Source: JAPKYZ01 sp033763835
GTDB taxonomy: Bacteria > Acidobacteriota > Terriglobia > Bryobacterales > Bryobacteraceae
Assembly (NCBI GenBank): GCA_033763835.1
Contig: JANRJS010000014.1
Coordinates: 124,001-188,000 of the forward strand
Direction of reading: 5' to 3'
Length of the DNA: 64,000 bases
The notes beneath the pieces are model-generated. The model was not told the origin of the DNA. It saw nothing but the letters and a program-made list of their open reading frames with translations, and ran no database searches. Within the stretch, counting starts at the first letter, position 1, and every line of letters begins with the position of its first letter. This document shows, one piece after another, positions 56,922 to 64,000 of this stretch. The position numbers were made by a program, and so were the translations under genes.

Positions 56922-59354
56922 GTGCGCGAACCGTTGCTAGTGCCGTTTCTTTGCTTCGTCGCCGGGCTGGTCGCCGGGCTCGAAGGAGTCGGGTGGGCGG
57001 CAGTTGCGTTCTTCGCTCTCTGTTTGCCTCGGACGCGAGTGCGGCCTTTGGCGATCGGGTTGGGGCTGTTCTCCGCGGGATCGGCGTATCGAGTTTGGCG
57101 AATGCCGGGCGCGCCGCCCGAACTCGACGCGGTGGACGGCGAACTGGTGACGATCTCCGGAATGGTGATCGAGCCACCGAAGTTCTCCCCCGACCGCGAG
57201 CAGTTTGTTATCGAACTCGCGCCCGGCGCTCGTGCGCGAGTGAACGTCTTCGTCAAGCCCGGCGAGTCGCCACCGGCGCTTGAATACGGCCAGCGCGTCG
57301 AGGTCGACGGCCGGGTGCGGCGTCCGCGCAACTACGGGAACGAAGGGGCTTTCGATATCGAGCGTTACTTGGCGCGGCAGAAGATCTACTGGCAAGTTTC
57401 GGCGCGGGCCGTGCGCGTGACGGCGGCCGGCCTGGGACATCCCGGCTGGGCGGCGCTCTATCGAGTGCGCAGCGATCTGCTCGCGCGCATCGACCGGCTT
57501 TTCGGCGAGCGCAGCGGACAAGTGGCGGCTCTTTTGATCGGCGAATCGGCGAAGCTCGACCGGGATTGGACGGACACGTTTCGCCGCACGGGAACCTATC
57601 ATGCGCTGGTGGTCTCGGGCACGCACGTGACGGTGCTGGCGGGCGTGATTCTTTTTTCGCTCAAGTGGATGTTCGTGCCGGAATCGGTGGCCACCGCGCT
57701 CACCGCGGCGCTCGCGTGGATGTACGCGCTGATGGCCGGAGGGAATGCGCCCGCCGTTCGCGCCGCCGCCGGGTTTTCCTTGTATTTGCTCTGCCGGTTC
57801 CTTTTCCGCCGGGCGCGGTTGCTGAACGTCCTCGCGGCGGTGGCTTGGGCTTTCGTTCTCGCCGATCCGGAATCGTTGTTCGATGCCAGCTTTCAACTCT
57901 CGTTTCTCTCGCTCGCGGCCATCGGCGCGATCGCATTGCCTCTCGACGAGCGGTTCGCCGCTCCCTACCGGCGAGCCTTGCGCGGATTGGCGGACACGGC
58001 GCGCGATCCTCGCCTGGACGCTCGCGCCGCGCAGTTCCGGGTGGAGTTGCGCTTGCTCGCCGAGACGGTCGCGCTCTGGACGCGCGTTCCGCAACGGTGG
58101 GCGGCTGTCACGTTGTCTTGGGCCTTGCGTCCGGTATTTTGGGCGGTCTCGCTAGTCCTGATTACCGCGTCGGTGCAGGTGGCGCTGGCCGTGCCGTTCG
58201 CGGTGTACTTCCACCGCTGGGCGTTTACTGCGGTATTCGCGAACGTAGCTATCGTCACGCTGCTCGAAGCGGCGATTCCAGTGGGCTTCGCGGCGGCGTT
58301 CTCCGGATGGGCTCCGCCGGTTCGATTGACCGAGTGGGCCATCGCTACCGCGAGCGCGCTCGCCGAATGGCACGTTCGCTGGGAACCGGATTGGCGCATC
58401 CCCGCGCCCCCGCTATGGCTCGCATTGGTGGCGATTCTGGCCTTGGTGGCGTTGGCCTGGACGTTGCGGCGCGATTGGCGATGGTCCATACCGGCGGGTA
58501 CGGCGGCGCTTACCGCGCTGGGCGTCTTGATCGTGCATCCCTTTCCGGCGGTAGCGGACGAAGCCCGCTTGGAAGTCACGGCGATCGATGTCGGTCAAGG
58601 CGACGCGCTGCTTCTCGTCATGCCCGATGGCACTCGTATGGCGGTCGACGCGGGCGGAATCCCTTCGTATGGGCGCGCGCGCAAGCCGATGGACGTGGGC
58701 GAAGAAGTGATCGCGCCGTATCTGTGGTCGCGCTCGATCAAGACGCTGGATATCCTGGCCCTGACGCACGCGCACGCGGACCACATGGGCGGCATGGCGG
58801 CGCTGATCGCCAACTTTCGTCCTCGCGAGCTTTGGATTAGCGGACTGGGCGACAGTCCAGAGCAAGCCGAACTGTTGCGGTTTGCGAGATCGCGCGGTGT
58901 CGAGATTCTCTATCTGCGCGCGGGGCATATACGCCGGTTCGGCGGCGCGAGTGTCGAGTTGCTCGCTCCGGCCGCTGAAGAGGATTACGAGGGTCCGCCG
59001 CGCAACGAGCACTCGCTAGTGATATCGGTGAAGTTCGGGAAACACTCGTTTCTGCTTCCCGGCGACGCAACGTGGCTCGATCCGCCTCCCGGCCGGTTGG
59101 ACGTTCTGAAGCTCCCGCATCATGGCGGGCGTAACCGGGCGACTCCGGTGCTGGCGGAGGAGAACCGGCCCATGCTTGGGCTAATTTCGGTGGGCGCGGC
59201 GAACAGCTACGGACATCCGCACGCGACGACGATGGATGCGCTCGCCGAATCGCGCACGCAGGTCCTGCGAACGGACCGCGACGGGCGGGTGACGATCGTG
59301 AGCGATGGGCGGCGCTTGCGGTGGGGTACTTTCCGCGATCGGGATATACACTAG
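56922..59354 (+). CDS. comEC: ComEC/Rec2-family DNA uptake channel
   Basis: An 810-residue membrane protein. The N-terminal part has helices and an OB-like segment (LVTISGMVIEPPKFSPDREQ), the central competence domain carries GTYHALVVSGTHVTVLAGV and MAGGNAPAVRAAAGFSLYLL, and the C-terminal metallo-beta-lactamase-like domain has THAHADHMGG, ALLLVMPDGTRMAVDAGG and KLPHHGGRN. It transports single-stranded DNA during transformation. Start GTG 56922 is preferred because upstream residues overlap the MFS start region and do not fit. It is a single gene. Confidence 0.92.
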   Translation: MREPLLVPFLCFVAGLVAGLEGVGWAAVAFFALCLPRTRVRPLAIGLGLFSAGSAYRVWRMPGAPPELDAVDGELVTISGMVIEPPKFSPDREQFVIELAPGARARVNVFVKPGESPPALEYGQRVEVDGRVRRPRNYGNEGAFDIERYLARQKIYWQVSARAVRVTAAGLGHPGWAALYRVRSDLLARIDRLFGERSGQVAALLIGESAKLDRDWTDTFRRTGTYHALVVSGTHVTVLAGVILFSLKWMFVPESVATALTAALAWMYALMAGGNAPAVRAAAGFSLYLLCRFLFRRARLLNVLAAVAWAFVLADPESLFDASFQLSFLSLAAIGAIALPLDERFAAPYRRALRGLADTARDPRLDARAAQFRVELRLLAETVALWTRVPQRWAAVTLSWALRPVFWAVSLVLITASVQVALAVPFAVYFHRWAFTAVFANVAIVTLLEAAIPVGFAAAFSGWAPPVRLTEWAIATASALAEWHVRWEPDWRIPAPPLWLALVAILALVALAWTLRRDWRWSIPAGTAALTALGVLIVHPFPAVADEARLEVTAIDVGQGDALLLVMPDGTRMAVDAGGIPSYGRARKPMDVGEEVIAPYLWSRSIKTLDILALTHAHADHMGGMAALIANFRPRELWISGLGDSPEQAELLRFARSRGVEILYLRAGHIRRFGGASVELLAPAAEEDYEGPPRNEHSLVISVKFGKHSFLLPGDATWLDPPPGRLDVLKLPHHGGRNRATPVLAEENRPMLGLISVGAANSYGHPHATTMDALAESRTQVLRTDRDGRVTIVSDGRRLRWGTFRDRDIH

Positions 59355-59359
59355 TCTTC

Positions 59360-59602
59360 ATGCAACGTGACAACACCGAACCCGTCGTTTGGTTTCTGGC
59401 CGGTGCGGCCGTGGGCGCGGCCCTCGGTCTGCTGTTCGCTCCGCAATCGGGAGAAGAGACGCGCCGTTTGATCGCTTCGAAGACGAGCGAAGGGCGCGAT
59501 CGCCTCACCGAATCGGGCCGCGACCTTTACGAGAAGGGCCGCGAGTTCGCCGATGAGGCCGCCCAGTTGTTCGAACGCGGCAAGAATCTCGTACAGGGCT
59601 AG
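59360..59602 (+). CDS. YtxH domain protein
   Basis: An 80-residue protein with one helix (VVWFLAGAAVGAALGLLFAP) and the typical PQSGEETR turn, then an amphipathic helix region. YtxH-like proteins are small membrane proteins of general-stress or unknown role. It starts at ATG 59360, five bases after comEC, and is two bases before pruA. Confidence 0.9.
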   Translation: MQRDNTEPVVWFLAGAAVGAALGLLFAPQSGEETRRLIASKTSEGRDRLTESGRDLYEKGREFADEAAQLFERGKNLVQG

Positions 59603-59604
59603 CG

Positions 59605-61167
59605 ATGGAGTTGGCAGCGCTGCCTCCGTTCGTCAACGAGCCTTACCGCGACTTCTCGCTACCCGAAAATCGCGCCGCAATGGAATCCGCCCTTGCGCAA
59701 GTGCGCGCGGAATTAGGAAGCGAGTATCCCATTCGCATCGCCGGTCGCGAGTACACCACGCCCGATAAGATTCGGTCTACCAATCCGTCGCGGCCTTCCG
59801 AAGTCGTGGGCGTGCACCAGAAGGCGACGCCCGAGATGGCGAACCTGGCGGTGGAGACGGCCTTGGCCGCCTTCGCCGATTGGGGTTCGACTACGCCGGA
59901 GCATCGCGTAGAACTCACCTTTCGTGCGGTCGAGATTCTGAAGCGGCGCAAGAGCGAATTCAACGCATGGCTGATTTTGGAATCCGGCAAGAACTGGGCC
60001 GAGGCCGAAGCCGACACCGCGGAAGCCATCGACTTTATGGATTACTACGCGCGGCAGATGCTGAAGCTTGCGAATCCCGCTCCGCTAGTCGAAATGCCGG
60101 GCGAGCGCGGGCGGTTGGTGTATTTGCCGCTGGGCGTGGGCGTCATTATTCCGCCGTGGAACTTTCCGCTCGCCATTCTCGTCGGCATGACCGTGGCGTC
60201 GCTGGTCGCGGGCAACACCGTCGTGATCAAGCCGTCGAGCGACACTCCCACCATCGCGGCAAAGTTCATGGAAGTGCTCGCCGAGGCGGGCTTCCCGGAT
60301 AGCGTCTACACTCTGCTGCCCGGCTCCGGCGCGGCCATCGGCGATCTGTTGGTGACCCACCCCAAGACGCGATTTATCTCGTTCACCGGCTCCAAGGAAG
60401 TGGGTCTCCGCATCAACGAACTCGCGGCGAAGACGCAGCCGGGGCAAAAGTGGATCAAGCGCGTGGTGGCCGAAATGGGCGGCAAGGACGCGATTATCGT
60501 AGACCGCGAAGCCGATCTCGAGGCCGCCGCGCAAGGCGTAGTGGCGAGCGCGTTCGGATTCCAGGGGCAGAAATGCTCGGCGTGCTCGCGCGCGATCGTC
60601 GACGAGGCGGTGTACGACGAGTTCCTCGAAAAGATCAAGGCGCGCACCGAAGCGCTGACGCAGGGGCCCGCCGACGATCCGGCCAACTTCCTCGGTCCCG
60701 TTATTAATGCGGGCGCGAAGAAAACGATTCTCGACTACATCGAGGTTGGTAAGAAAGAAGGCCGGTTGGTGACGGGCGGCCAAGCGGCTCCGGGCGACGG
60801 CCACTTCATCCAGCCGACGATCGTCGCCGATATTGGCGCTAAGGACCGGCTTTTCCAAGAAGAGATTTTCGGACCCGTGCTCGGCGTGACCAAGGCTCGC
60901 GATTTCGACCACGCGCTGGAGTTGGCGAACGATTCCGAGTACGGGCTCACCGGCGCGGCGTACTCGAAGAATCCCGAAAAGATCGCGAAGGCGCGCGACA
61001 AATTCTTCGTCGGCAATTTGTATCTCAACCGCAAGTGCACCGGCGCGATGGTGGGCGCGCATCCGTTCGGCGGCTTCAACATGAGCGGTACGGATTCGAA
61101 GGCCGGCGGCCCGGATTACCTTTTGCAGTTCGTGCAGCCGAAGACGATCGCCGAGAAAATCTCGTAG
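59605..61167 (+). CDS. pruA: L-glutamate gamma-semialdehyde dehydrogenase
   Basis: A 520-residue 1-pyrroline-5-carboxylate dehydrogenase. Active-site residues are Asn in PPWNFPLAI, Glu in VVAEMGGKDAIIV and Cys in FQGQKCSACSR; the rest (NEPYRDFSLPENR, IGDLLVTHP, GAHPFGGFNMSGTDSKAGG) matches the RocA/PruA type. It oxidises the semialdehyde from proline or arginine to glutamate. No proline dehydrogenase gene is in the window. It starts two bases after the YtxH gene. Confidence 0.93.
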   Translation: MELAALPPFVNEPYRDFSLPENRAAMESALAQVRAELGSEYPIRIAGREYTTPDKIRSTNPSRPSEVVGVHQKATPEMANLAVETALAAFADWGSTTPEHRVELTFRAVEILKRRKSEFNAWLILESGKNWAEAEADTAEAIDFMDYYARQMLKLANPAPLVEMPGERGRLVYLPLGVGVIIPPWNFPLAILVGMTVASLVAGNTVVIKPSSDTPTIAAKFMEVLAEAGFPDSVYTLLPGSGAAIGDLLVTHPKTRFISFTGSKEVGLRINELAAKTQPGQKWIKRVVAEMGGKDAIIVDREADLEAAAQGVVASAFGFQGQKCSACSRAIVDEAVYDEFLEKIKARTEALTQGPADDPANFLGPVINAGAKKTILDYIEVGKKEGRLVTGGQAAPGDGHFIQPTIVADIGAKDRLFQEEIFGPVLGVTKARDFDHALELANDSEYGLTGAAYSKNPEKIAKARDKFFVGNLYLNRKCTGAMVGAHPFGGFNMSGTDSKAGGPDYLLQFVQPKTIAEKIS

Positions 61168-61194
61168 ACCGCTCGCGCGCGGCATCCCATAAGG

Positions 61195-61344
61195 GTGCGG
61201 GGCGTAAAGAAACAACACTTGCCGGAGAAAGTCTGCATGCACTGCGGGCGCCCCTTCGTCTGGCGTAAGAAATGGGAGCGCGATTGGGAGAACGTCCGCT
61301 ACTGCAGCGAGCGTTGCCGCCGGTCCCGGGGAGCGAAAGCGTGA
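61195..61344 (+). CDS. DUF2256 zinc mini-protein
   Basis: A 49-residue protein beginning with GTG at 61195. Cys14 and Cys17 (CMHC) and Cys37 and Cys41 (CSERC) make a zinc ribbon, and RPFVWRKKWERDWENVRYCS is the DUF2256 core. DUF2256 genes are often near photolyase/cryptochrome genes. Its stop overlaps the start of the FAD-domain gene by four bases (GTGA), so the two are coupled. It is 27 bases after the pruA stop. Confidence 0.85.
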   Translation: MRGVKKQHLPEKVCMHCGRPFVWRKKWERDWENVRYCSERCRRSRGAKA

Positions 61345-62090
61345 AACGCGATTTCGCCTCGCGCGCGGAATTAGCCGGGTATCTCGCCGCCCAGTTTCCC
61401 GATCTGCCTGGGCCGGTCTCGCCCATCCGGGGCGGGCGTGCGGAGGCGGAACTGAAGCTCTCCGATTCCGATCCCGCCGCGTACGGCTTTTCTCGGAACT
61501 ATCTAGATAGCAAGGTCACCGGACTCTCGCCTTATATCCGCCACGGCGTACTGCTCTTGGCCGAGGCTCGCGATCACGCCTTCGCGATGGCTGCGCATCC
61601 CTTCCACGTTTCGAAGTTCATCGCGGAACTCGCTTGGCGCGACTACTGGCAGCGGCTCTACTGGGAATGGGGCGCTGGTGTTTGGGAGGATCGCGAAGCC
61701 TACAAGACCGGTCTCGAATCGGCGGACTATGCGGACGAAATACCGGACGACGTGCGGGAGGGCCGCACTGGCCTCGCGTGCATGGACGCGTTCGCGAGCG
61801 ATCTAACGGACACCGGCTACGTGCACAACCACGCTCGCATGTGGCACGCCGCATACATCGTGCACTGGCGTCGCGTGAAGTGGCAGGCGGGTGCGCGGTG
61901 GTATCTGGAGCATCTGCTCGACGGGGACGCCGCGTCGAACAATTTGTCGTGGCAGTGGGTGGCGTCCACGTTTTCGCATCGCCCGTATTTGTTCGATCGC
62001 GCGAATCTCGAAAAGTACACGAAGGGCCGATTCTGTTCCGGCTGCCCGGCGCGGGAGCGGTGTCCGTTCGAAAGAAGGCCCTATGACTGA
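61341..62090 (+). CDS. Stand-alone photolyase FAD-binding domain
   Basis: A 249-residue protein that matches only the C-terminal, FAD-binding half of class I photolyases/cryptochromes. Blocks in order: VTGLSPYIRHGVL (residues 59-71), FIAELAWRDYWQRL (93-106), GLACMDAFASDLTDTGYVHNHARMWHA in parts (144-170), WYLEHLLDGDAASNNLSWQW (187-206). The normally present Trp after TG is Tyr160. The C-terminus has three Cys (CSGCPARERC). No antenna domain precedes it: the start GTG at 61341 overlaps the DUF2256 stop. It overlaps the next gene by eight bases. Confidence 0.85.
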   Translation: MKRDFASRAELAGYLAAQFPDLPGPVSPIRGGRAEAELKLSDSDPAAYGFSRNYLDSKVTGLSPYIRHGVLLLAEARDHAFAMAAHPFHVSKFIAELAWRDYWQRLYWEWGAGVWEDREAYKTGLESADYADEIPDDVREGRTGLACMDAFASDLTDTGYVHNHARMWHAAYIVHWRRVKWQAGARWYLEHLLDGDAASNNLSWQWVASTFSHRPYLFDRANLEKYTKGRFCSGCPARERCPFERRPYD

Positions 62091-62457
62091 GGCCATCTGG
62101 GTCCATCCATACGCGCTTACCGTGCCACGCGATTTACCCGCGATCTTCGTGTTCGACGATGAATTCCTGAAGCGCGAGCGTTGGTCGCTCAAGCGCGTCA
62201 TGTTCGTCTACGAGTGCCTGCTCGAACTCCCGGTCGAGATCGTGCGCGGCGATACCGTTACGGAGGTGCGCCGCTTCGCGGGCGACCGCGCGATCCTGAG
62301 CGTGCCCGATCCGGACCCCTGGATTCAGGCTCGGCAGCGCGAGCTTGACACGCAACCGCTCGACCGCCCGCCGTTTGTCGACTATCGCGGCAAGCTCGAT
62401 TTGAAACGCTTCTCGCGGTATTGGCAGCGTGTGGAACCGGTGCTGTTTCCGAAATGA
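62083..62457 (+). CDS. Photolyase antenna-domain-like protein
   Basis: A 124-residue protein starting at ATG 62083 inside the FAD-domain gene. The pattern AIFVFDDEF, a helix (SLKRVMFVYECLLEL), then VEIVRGDTVTEVRRFAGDRAILSV resembles the Rossmann-like N-terminal antenna domain of photolyases, in which this order is strand, helix, strand (V-x-R-G-D-x-x-x-x-L). The typical WFRrDLR start is lost. The C-terminus (KLDLKRFSRYWQRVEP) could be a linker. It lies 13 bases before the full photolyase. The match is by pattern only and needs structural prediction. Confidence 0.55.
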   Translation: MTEAIWVHPYALTVPRDLPAIFVFDDEFLKRERWSLKRVMFVYECLLELPVEIVRGDTVTEVRRFAGDRAILSVPDPDPWIQARQRELDTQPLDRPPFVDYRGKLDLKRFSRYWQRVEPVLFPK

Positions 62458-62470
62458 ACGGAGATCGGCG

Positions 62471-63850
62471 GTGAACGTCGTCTGGTTCAAGCGTGACTTG
62501 CGGATCGTCGATCATCGCCCGTTGGCGGAGGCGGCGGAGCGCGGCGCGGTCCTGCCCCTTTATATTTATGAACCGAGTGTCTGGAACGCGCCCGATTCCG
62601 ACCCGCGGCATTGGCGATTCGTGCGCGAGTCTCTGATCGAGTTACGAGACAGTCTCGCGAAGCTCGGCGCGCCGTTAGTCGTTCGTGTGGGCGAAGCGCT
62701 CGACGTACTGCGGTCGTTGCCCGTCACCGCGCTCTGGTCGCACGAAGAGACGGGGAACGCGATGACCTACGCGCGCGACCGGGCGGTCCGGAAGTGGGCG
62801 CGCGAAGCGAAAATCCCGTTCATCGAGTTCCCGACCGGAGGTGTCGTGCGAAGGCTGAAATCGCGCGACGGATGGTCGAAGATTTGGGAACGGCGCGTCG
62901 CGGAGCCGGTTTTGGAAGCGCCGATGCGTCTCGATAGCCACGGGCTCGACCCCGGCGCGATGCCGGAGTTGCGGCCTACGATCGATACGCAGCCGGGTGG
63001 AGAGCGCGCGGCGCACGCGGTGCTGGACTCGTTTCTCGGCGGGCGCGGCGAGAACTACTATCGCGAGATGTCGAGCCCGATCACCGCCGAAACGGGATGC
63101 TCGCGGCTCAGCGCGCATCTCGCTTGGGGGACGATTTCGACGCGCCAAGTGGTGCAAGCGGTGCGCCGGGCGGCGGCGAAGACGGAATCGGCGAACTGGA
63201 AAAAATCGTTGGGGGCGTTCGACGCGCGGATGCATTGGCGCTGCCACTTCATGCAGAAGCTCGAAGACGAGCCGCGGATCGAGTTCGAGAACTTCGTGCG
63301 CGCCTACGACGGCTTGCGCGGTTACGACGAAGACCGATTCTCGGCGTGGGCCGAAGGCAGGACGGGATTTCCGTTTATCGACGCTTGCATGCGGTCGCTC
63401 GCCGCGACGGGCTGGATCAACTTCCGGATGCGAGCGATGCTCGTGAGCTTCGCTTCGTATCATCTTTGGCTCGATTGGCGGCCCACGGCGCTGCATCTGG
63501 CGAGGCTGTTTACGGACTACGAACCCGGCATCCATTACTCGCAGACGCAGATGCAATCGGGCACGACGGGGATCAACACACTGCGAATTTATTCGCCGGT
63601 GAAGCAGGCCGAGGATCAGGATCCCAAGGGCGAGTTCGTACGGCGATGGGTGCCGGAGTTCGGCGCGGGCCACTACCCCGCACCCATCGTCGATCACCGC
63701 GCCGCGATGCGAGAGGCGCGCGACAAGATTTGGGCGGTGCGAAAACTCGCGGCCACGCGCGCGGAAGCGGCGAACGTCCAGGAGCGTCACGGCAGCCGCA
63801 AACGCCCCGCCCCGAAGCGCGCCTCGACACAACTCAGCTTGTTATCCTGA
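62471..63850 (+). CDS. Cryptochrome/deoxyribodipyrimidine photolyase family protein
   Basis: A 459-residue full-length photolyase/cryptochrome. The N-terminal antenna domain starts VNVVWFKRDLRIVDHRPL; the FAD domain includes SRLSAHLAWGTIS, MHWRCHFMQKLED, GRTGFPFIDACMRSLAATGW, INFRMRAMLVSF and IHYSQTQMQSGTTG with IYSPVKQAEDQDPKG. The TGWINFRMRAM wording and the QMQSGTTG loop mark it as different from the E. coli type, so the lesion or signalling role is not certain. GTG 62471 has GGAG seven bases upstream. The gene ends at the hairpin terminator. Confidence 0.92.
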   Translation: MNVVWFKRDLRIVDHRPLAEAAERGAVLPLYIYEPSVWNAPDSDPRHWRFVRESLIELRDSLAKLGAPLVVRVGEALDVLRSLPVTALWSHEETGNAMTYARDRAVRKWAREAKIPFIEFPTGGVVRRLKSRDGWSKIWERRVAEPVLEAPMRLDSHGLDPGAMPELRPTIDTQPGGERAAHAVLDSFLGGRGENYYREMSSPITAETGCSRLSAHLAWGTISTRQVVQAVRRAAAKTESANWKKSLGAFDARMHWRCHFMQKLEDEPRIEFENFVRAYDGLRGYDEDRFSAWAEGRTGFPFIDACMRSLAATGWINFRMRAMLVSFASYHLWLDWRPTALHLARLFTDYEPGIHYSQTQMQSGTTGINTLRIYSPVKQAEDQDPKGEFVRRWVPEFGAGHYPAPIVDHRAAMREARDKIWAVRKLAATRAEAANVQERHGSRKRPAPKRASTQLSLLS

Positions 63851-63897
63851 AGGAACTAAGAAGTCACGAATTCCGAGTGGATTCTGATCGACGCGGC

Positions 63898-63927
63898 GCG
63901 GCCCTCTTCGGAGGGCCGCTCGCTTTT
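63898..63927 (+). terminator. Rho-independent terminator of the photolyase cluster
   Basis: GCGGCCCTC (63898-63906) and GAGGGCCGC (63911-63919) form a perfect nine-pair stem with a TTCG tetraloop, followed after four bases by TTTT (63924-63927). It is 48 bases after the photolyase stop. Confidence 0.85.
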
Positions 63928-63933
63928 GGGGTG

Positions 63934-64000
63934 TTATTGCGAAACGGGCGGAATTCTGCGCACCTTGAGCTTGATGGCCTGAGGCGCGGCGTAGCTGTTC
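63934..64000 (-). CDS. Possible C-terminal end of a gene at the right edge
   Basis: On the minus strand a frame enters from the right edge and ends at TAA (63936-63934), reading NSYAAPQAIKLKVRRIPPVSQ at the end. It is only 21 codons long, so the family cannot be recognised. Position after a convergent terminator is consistent with a gene end. Confidence 0.35.
   Translation of the reverse strand, partial: NSYAAPQAIKLKVRRIPPVSQ

Noticed and set aside
1..64000. CRISPR arrays, rRNA genes, prophage or integrase genes
   Set aside because: None seen; the only tandem repeat is the 31-base one at 54008, which is not spaced like CRISPR.

Overview
The window reads as chromosomal DNA from a GC-rich soil-type Acidobacteriota, most likely near Bryobacter/Solibacter (Bryobacterales). 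This is inferred from gene content only: a DUF1549/DUF1553 + DUF1501 pair, a BNR-like protein with a TIGR03437-type C-terminus, a GWxTD protein beside an outer-membrane barrel, a PEP-CTERM protein, an acidobacterial-style sensor Ser/Thr kinase, several Tat-like secreted enzymes (sulfatase, amidase, DUF362, Gfo/Idh/MocA) and secreted S9/M14 peptidases. No rRNA, CRISPR array, prophage or intact insertion sequence was seen. Two tRNA genes (Ser-UGA, Lys-UUU) are present.

Layout. 1-6.7 kb: end of a DUF4143 ATPase, LD-carboxypeptidase, tRNA-Ser, DUF1549/1553-DUF1501 pair, glycosyltransferase. 6.8-10.2 kb: tRNA-Lys, ALDH7-type dehydrogenase with an SPL-like radical SAM protein, secreted phosphoesterase-like protein. 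10.2-15.2 kb: a four-gene overlapping operon (small beta-rich protein, squalene-cyclase-like protein, class I isoprenoid-synthase-like protein, PDZ/GAF/Ser-Thr kinase). 15.2-25 kb: S9D peptidase, DUF362 protein overlapping a TPR histidine kinase, secreted PPC-domain protein, sugar isomerase, glycerophosphodiesterase, Gfo/Idh/MocA, PEP-CTERM protein. 25-33 kb: FecR-domain operon ending in a 12-cysteine mini-protein; TIGR03437 protein, methyltransferase, lipoprotein propeller and bshA; ABC-F ATPase. 32.6-44.4 kb: sulfatase, S9 peptidase, AhpD-like/LysR pair, alcohol dehydrogenase, two M14 peptidases (one missing zinc ligands), amidase, moaB. 44.4-49 kb: two VapBC modules, rpmB-rpmG, esterase, GH27 alpha-galactosidase, lone RHH protein. 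49-57 kb: GWxTD/barrel pair, GNAT, DUF29, and an operon MFS-ferredoxin-Cys protein. 57-64 kb: ComEC, YtxH, pruA, and a tightly packed photolyase cluster.

The strongest candidate for an undescribed system is 61195-63850: a DUF2256 zinc mini-protein, a photolyase FAD domain without an antenna domain, a separate protein that looks like the missing antenna domain, and a full-length photolyase/cryptochrome, the first three with overlapping reading frames. The second is the overlapping terpenoid-like operon at 10202-15152, which pairs class II-like and class I-like folds with a membrane sensor kinase. The third is the MFS-ferredoxin-Cys protein operon at 54069-56867, where the second iron-sulfur motif is split by a 34-residue insertion.
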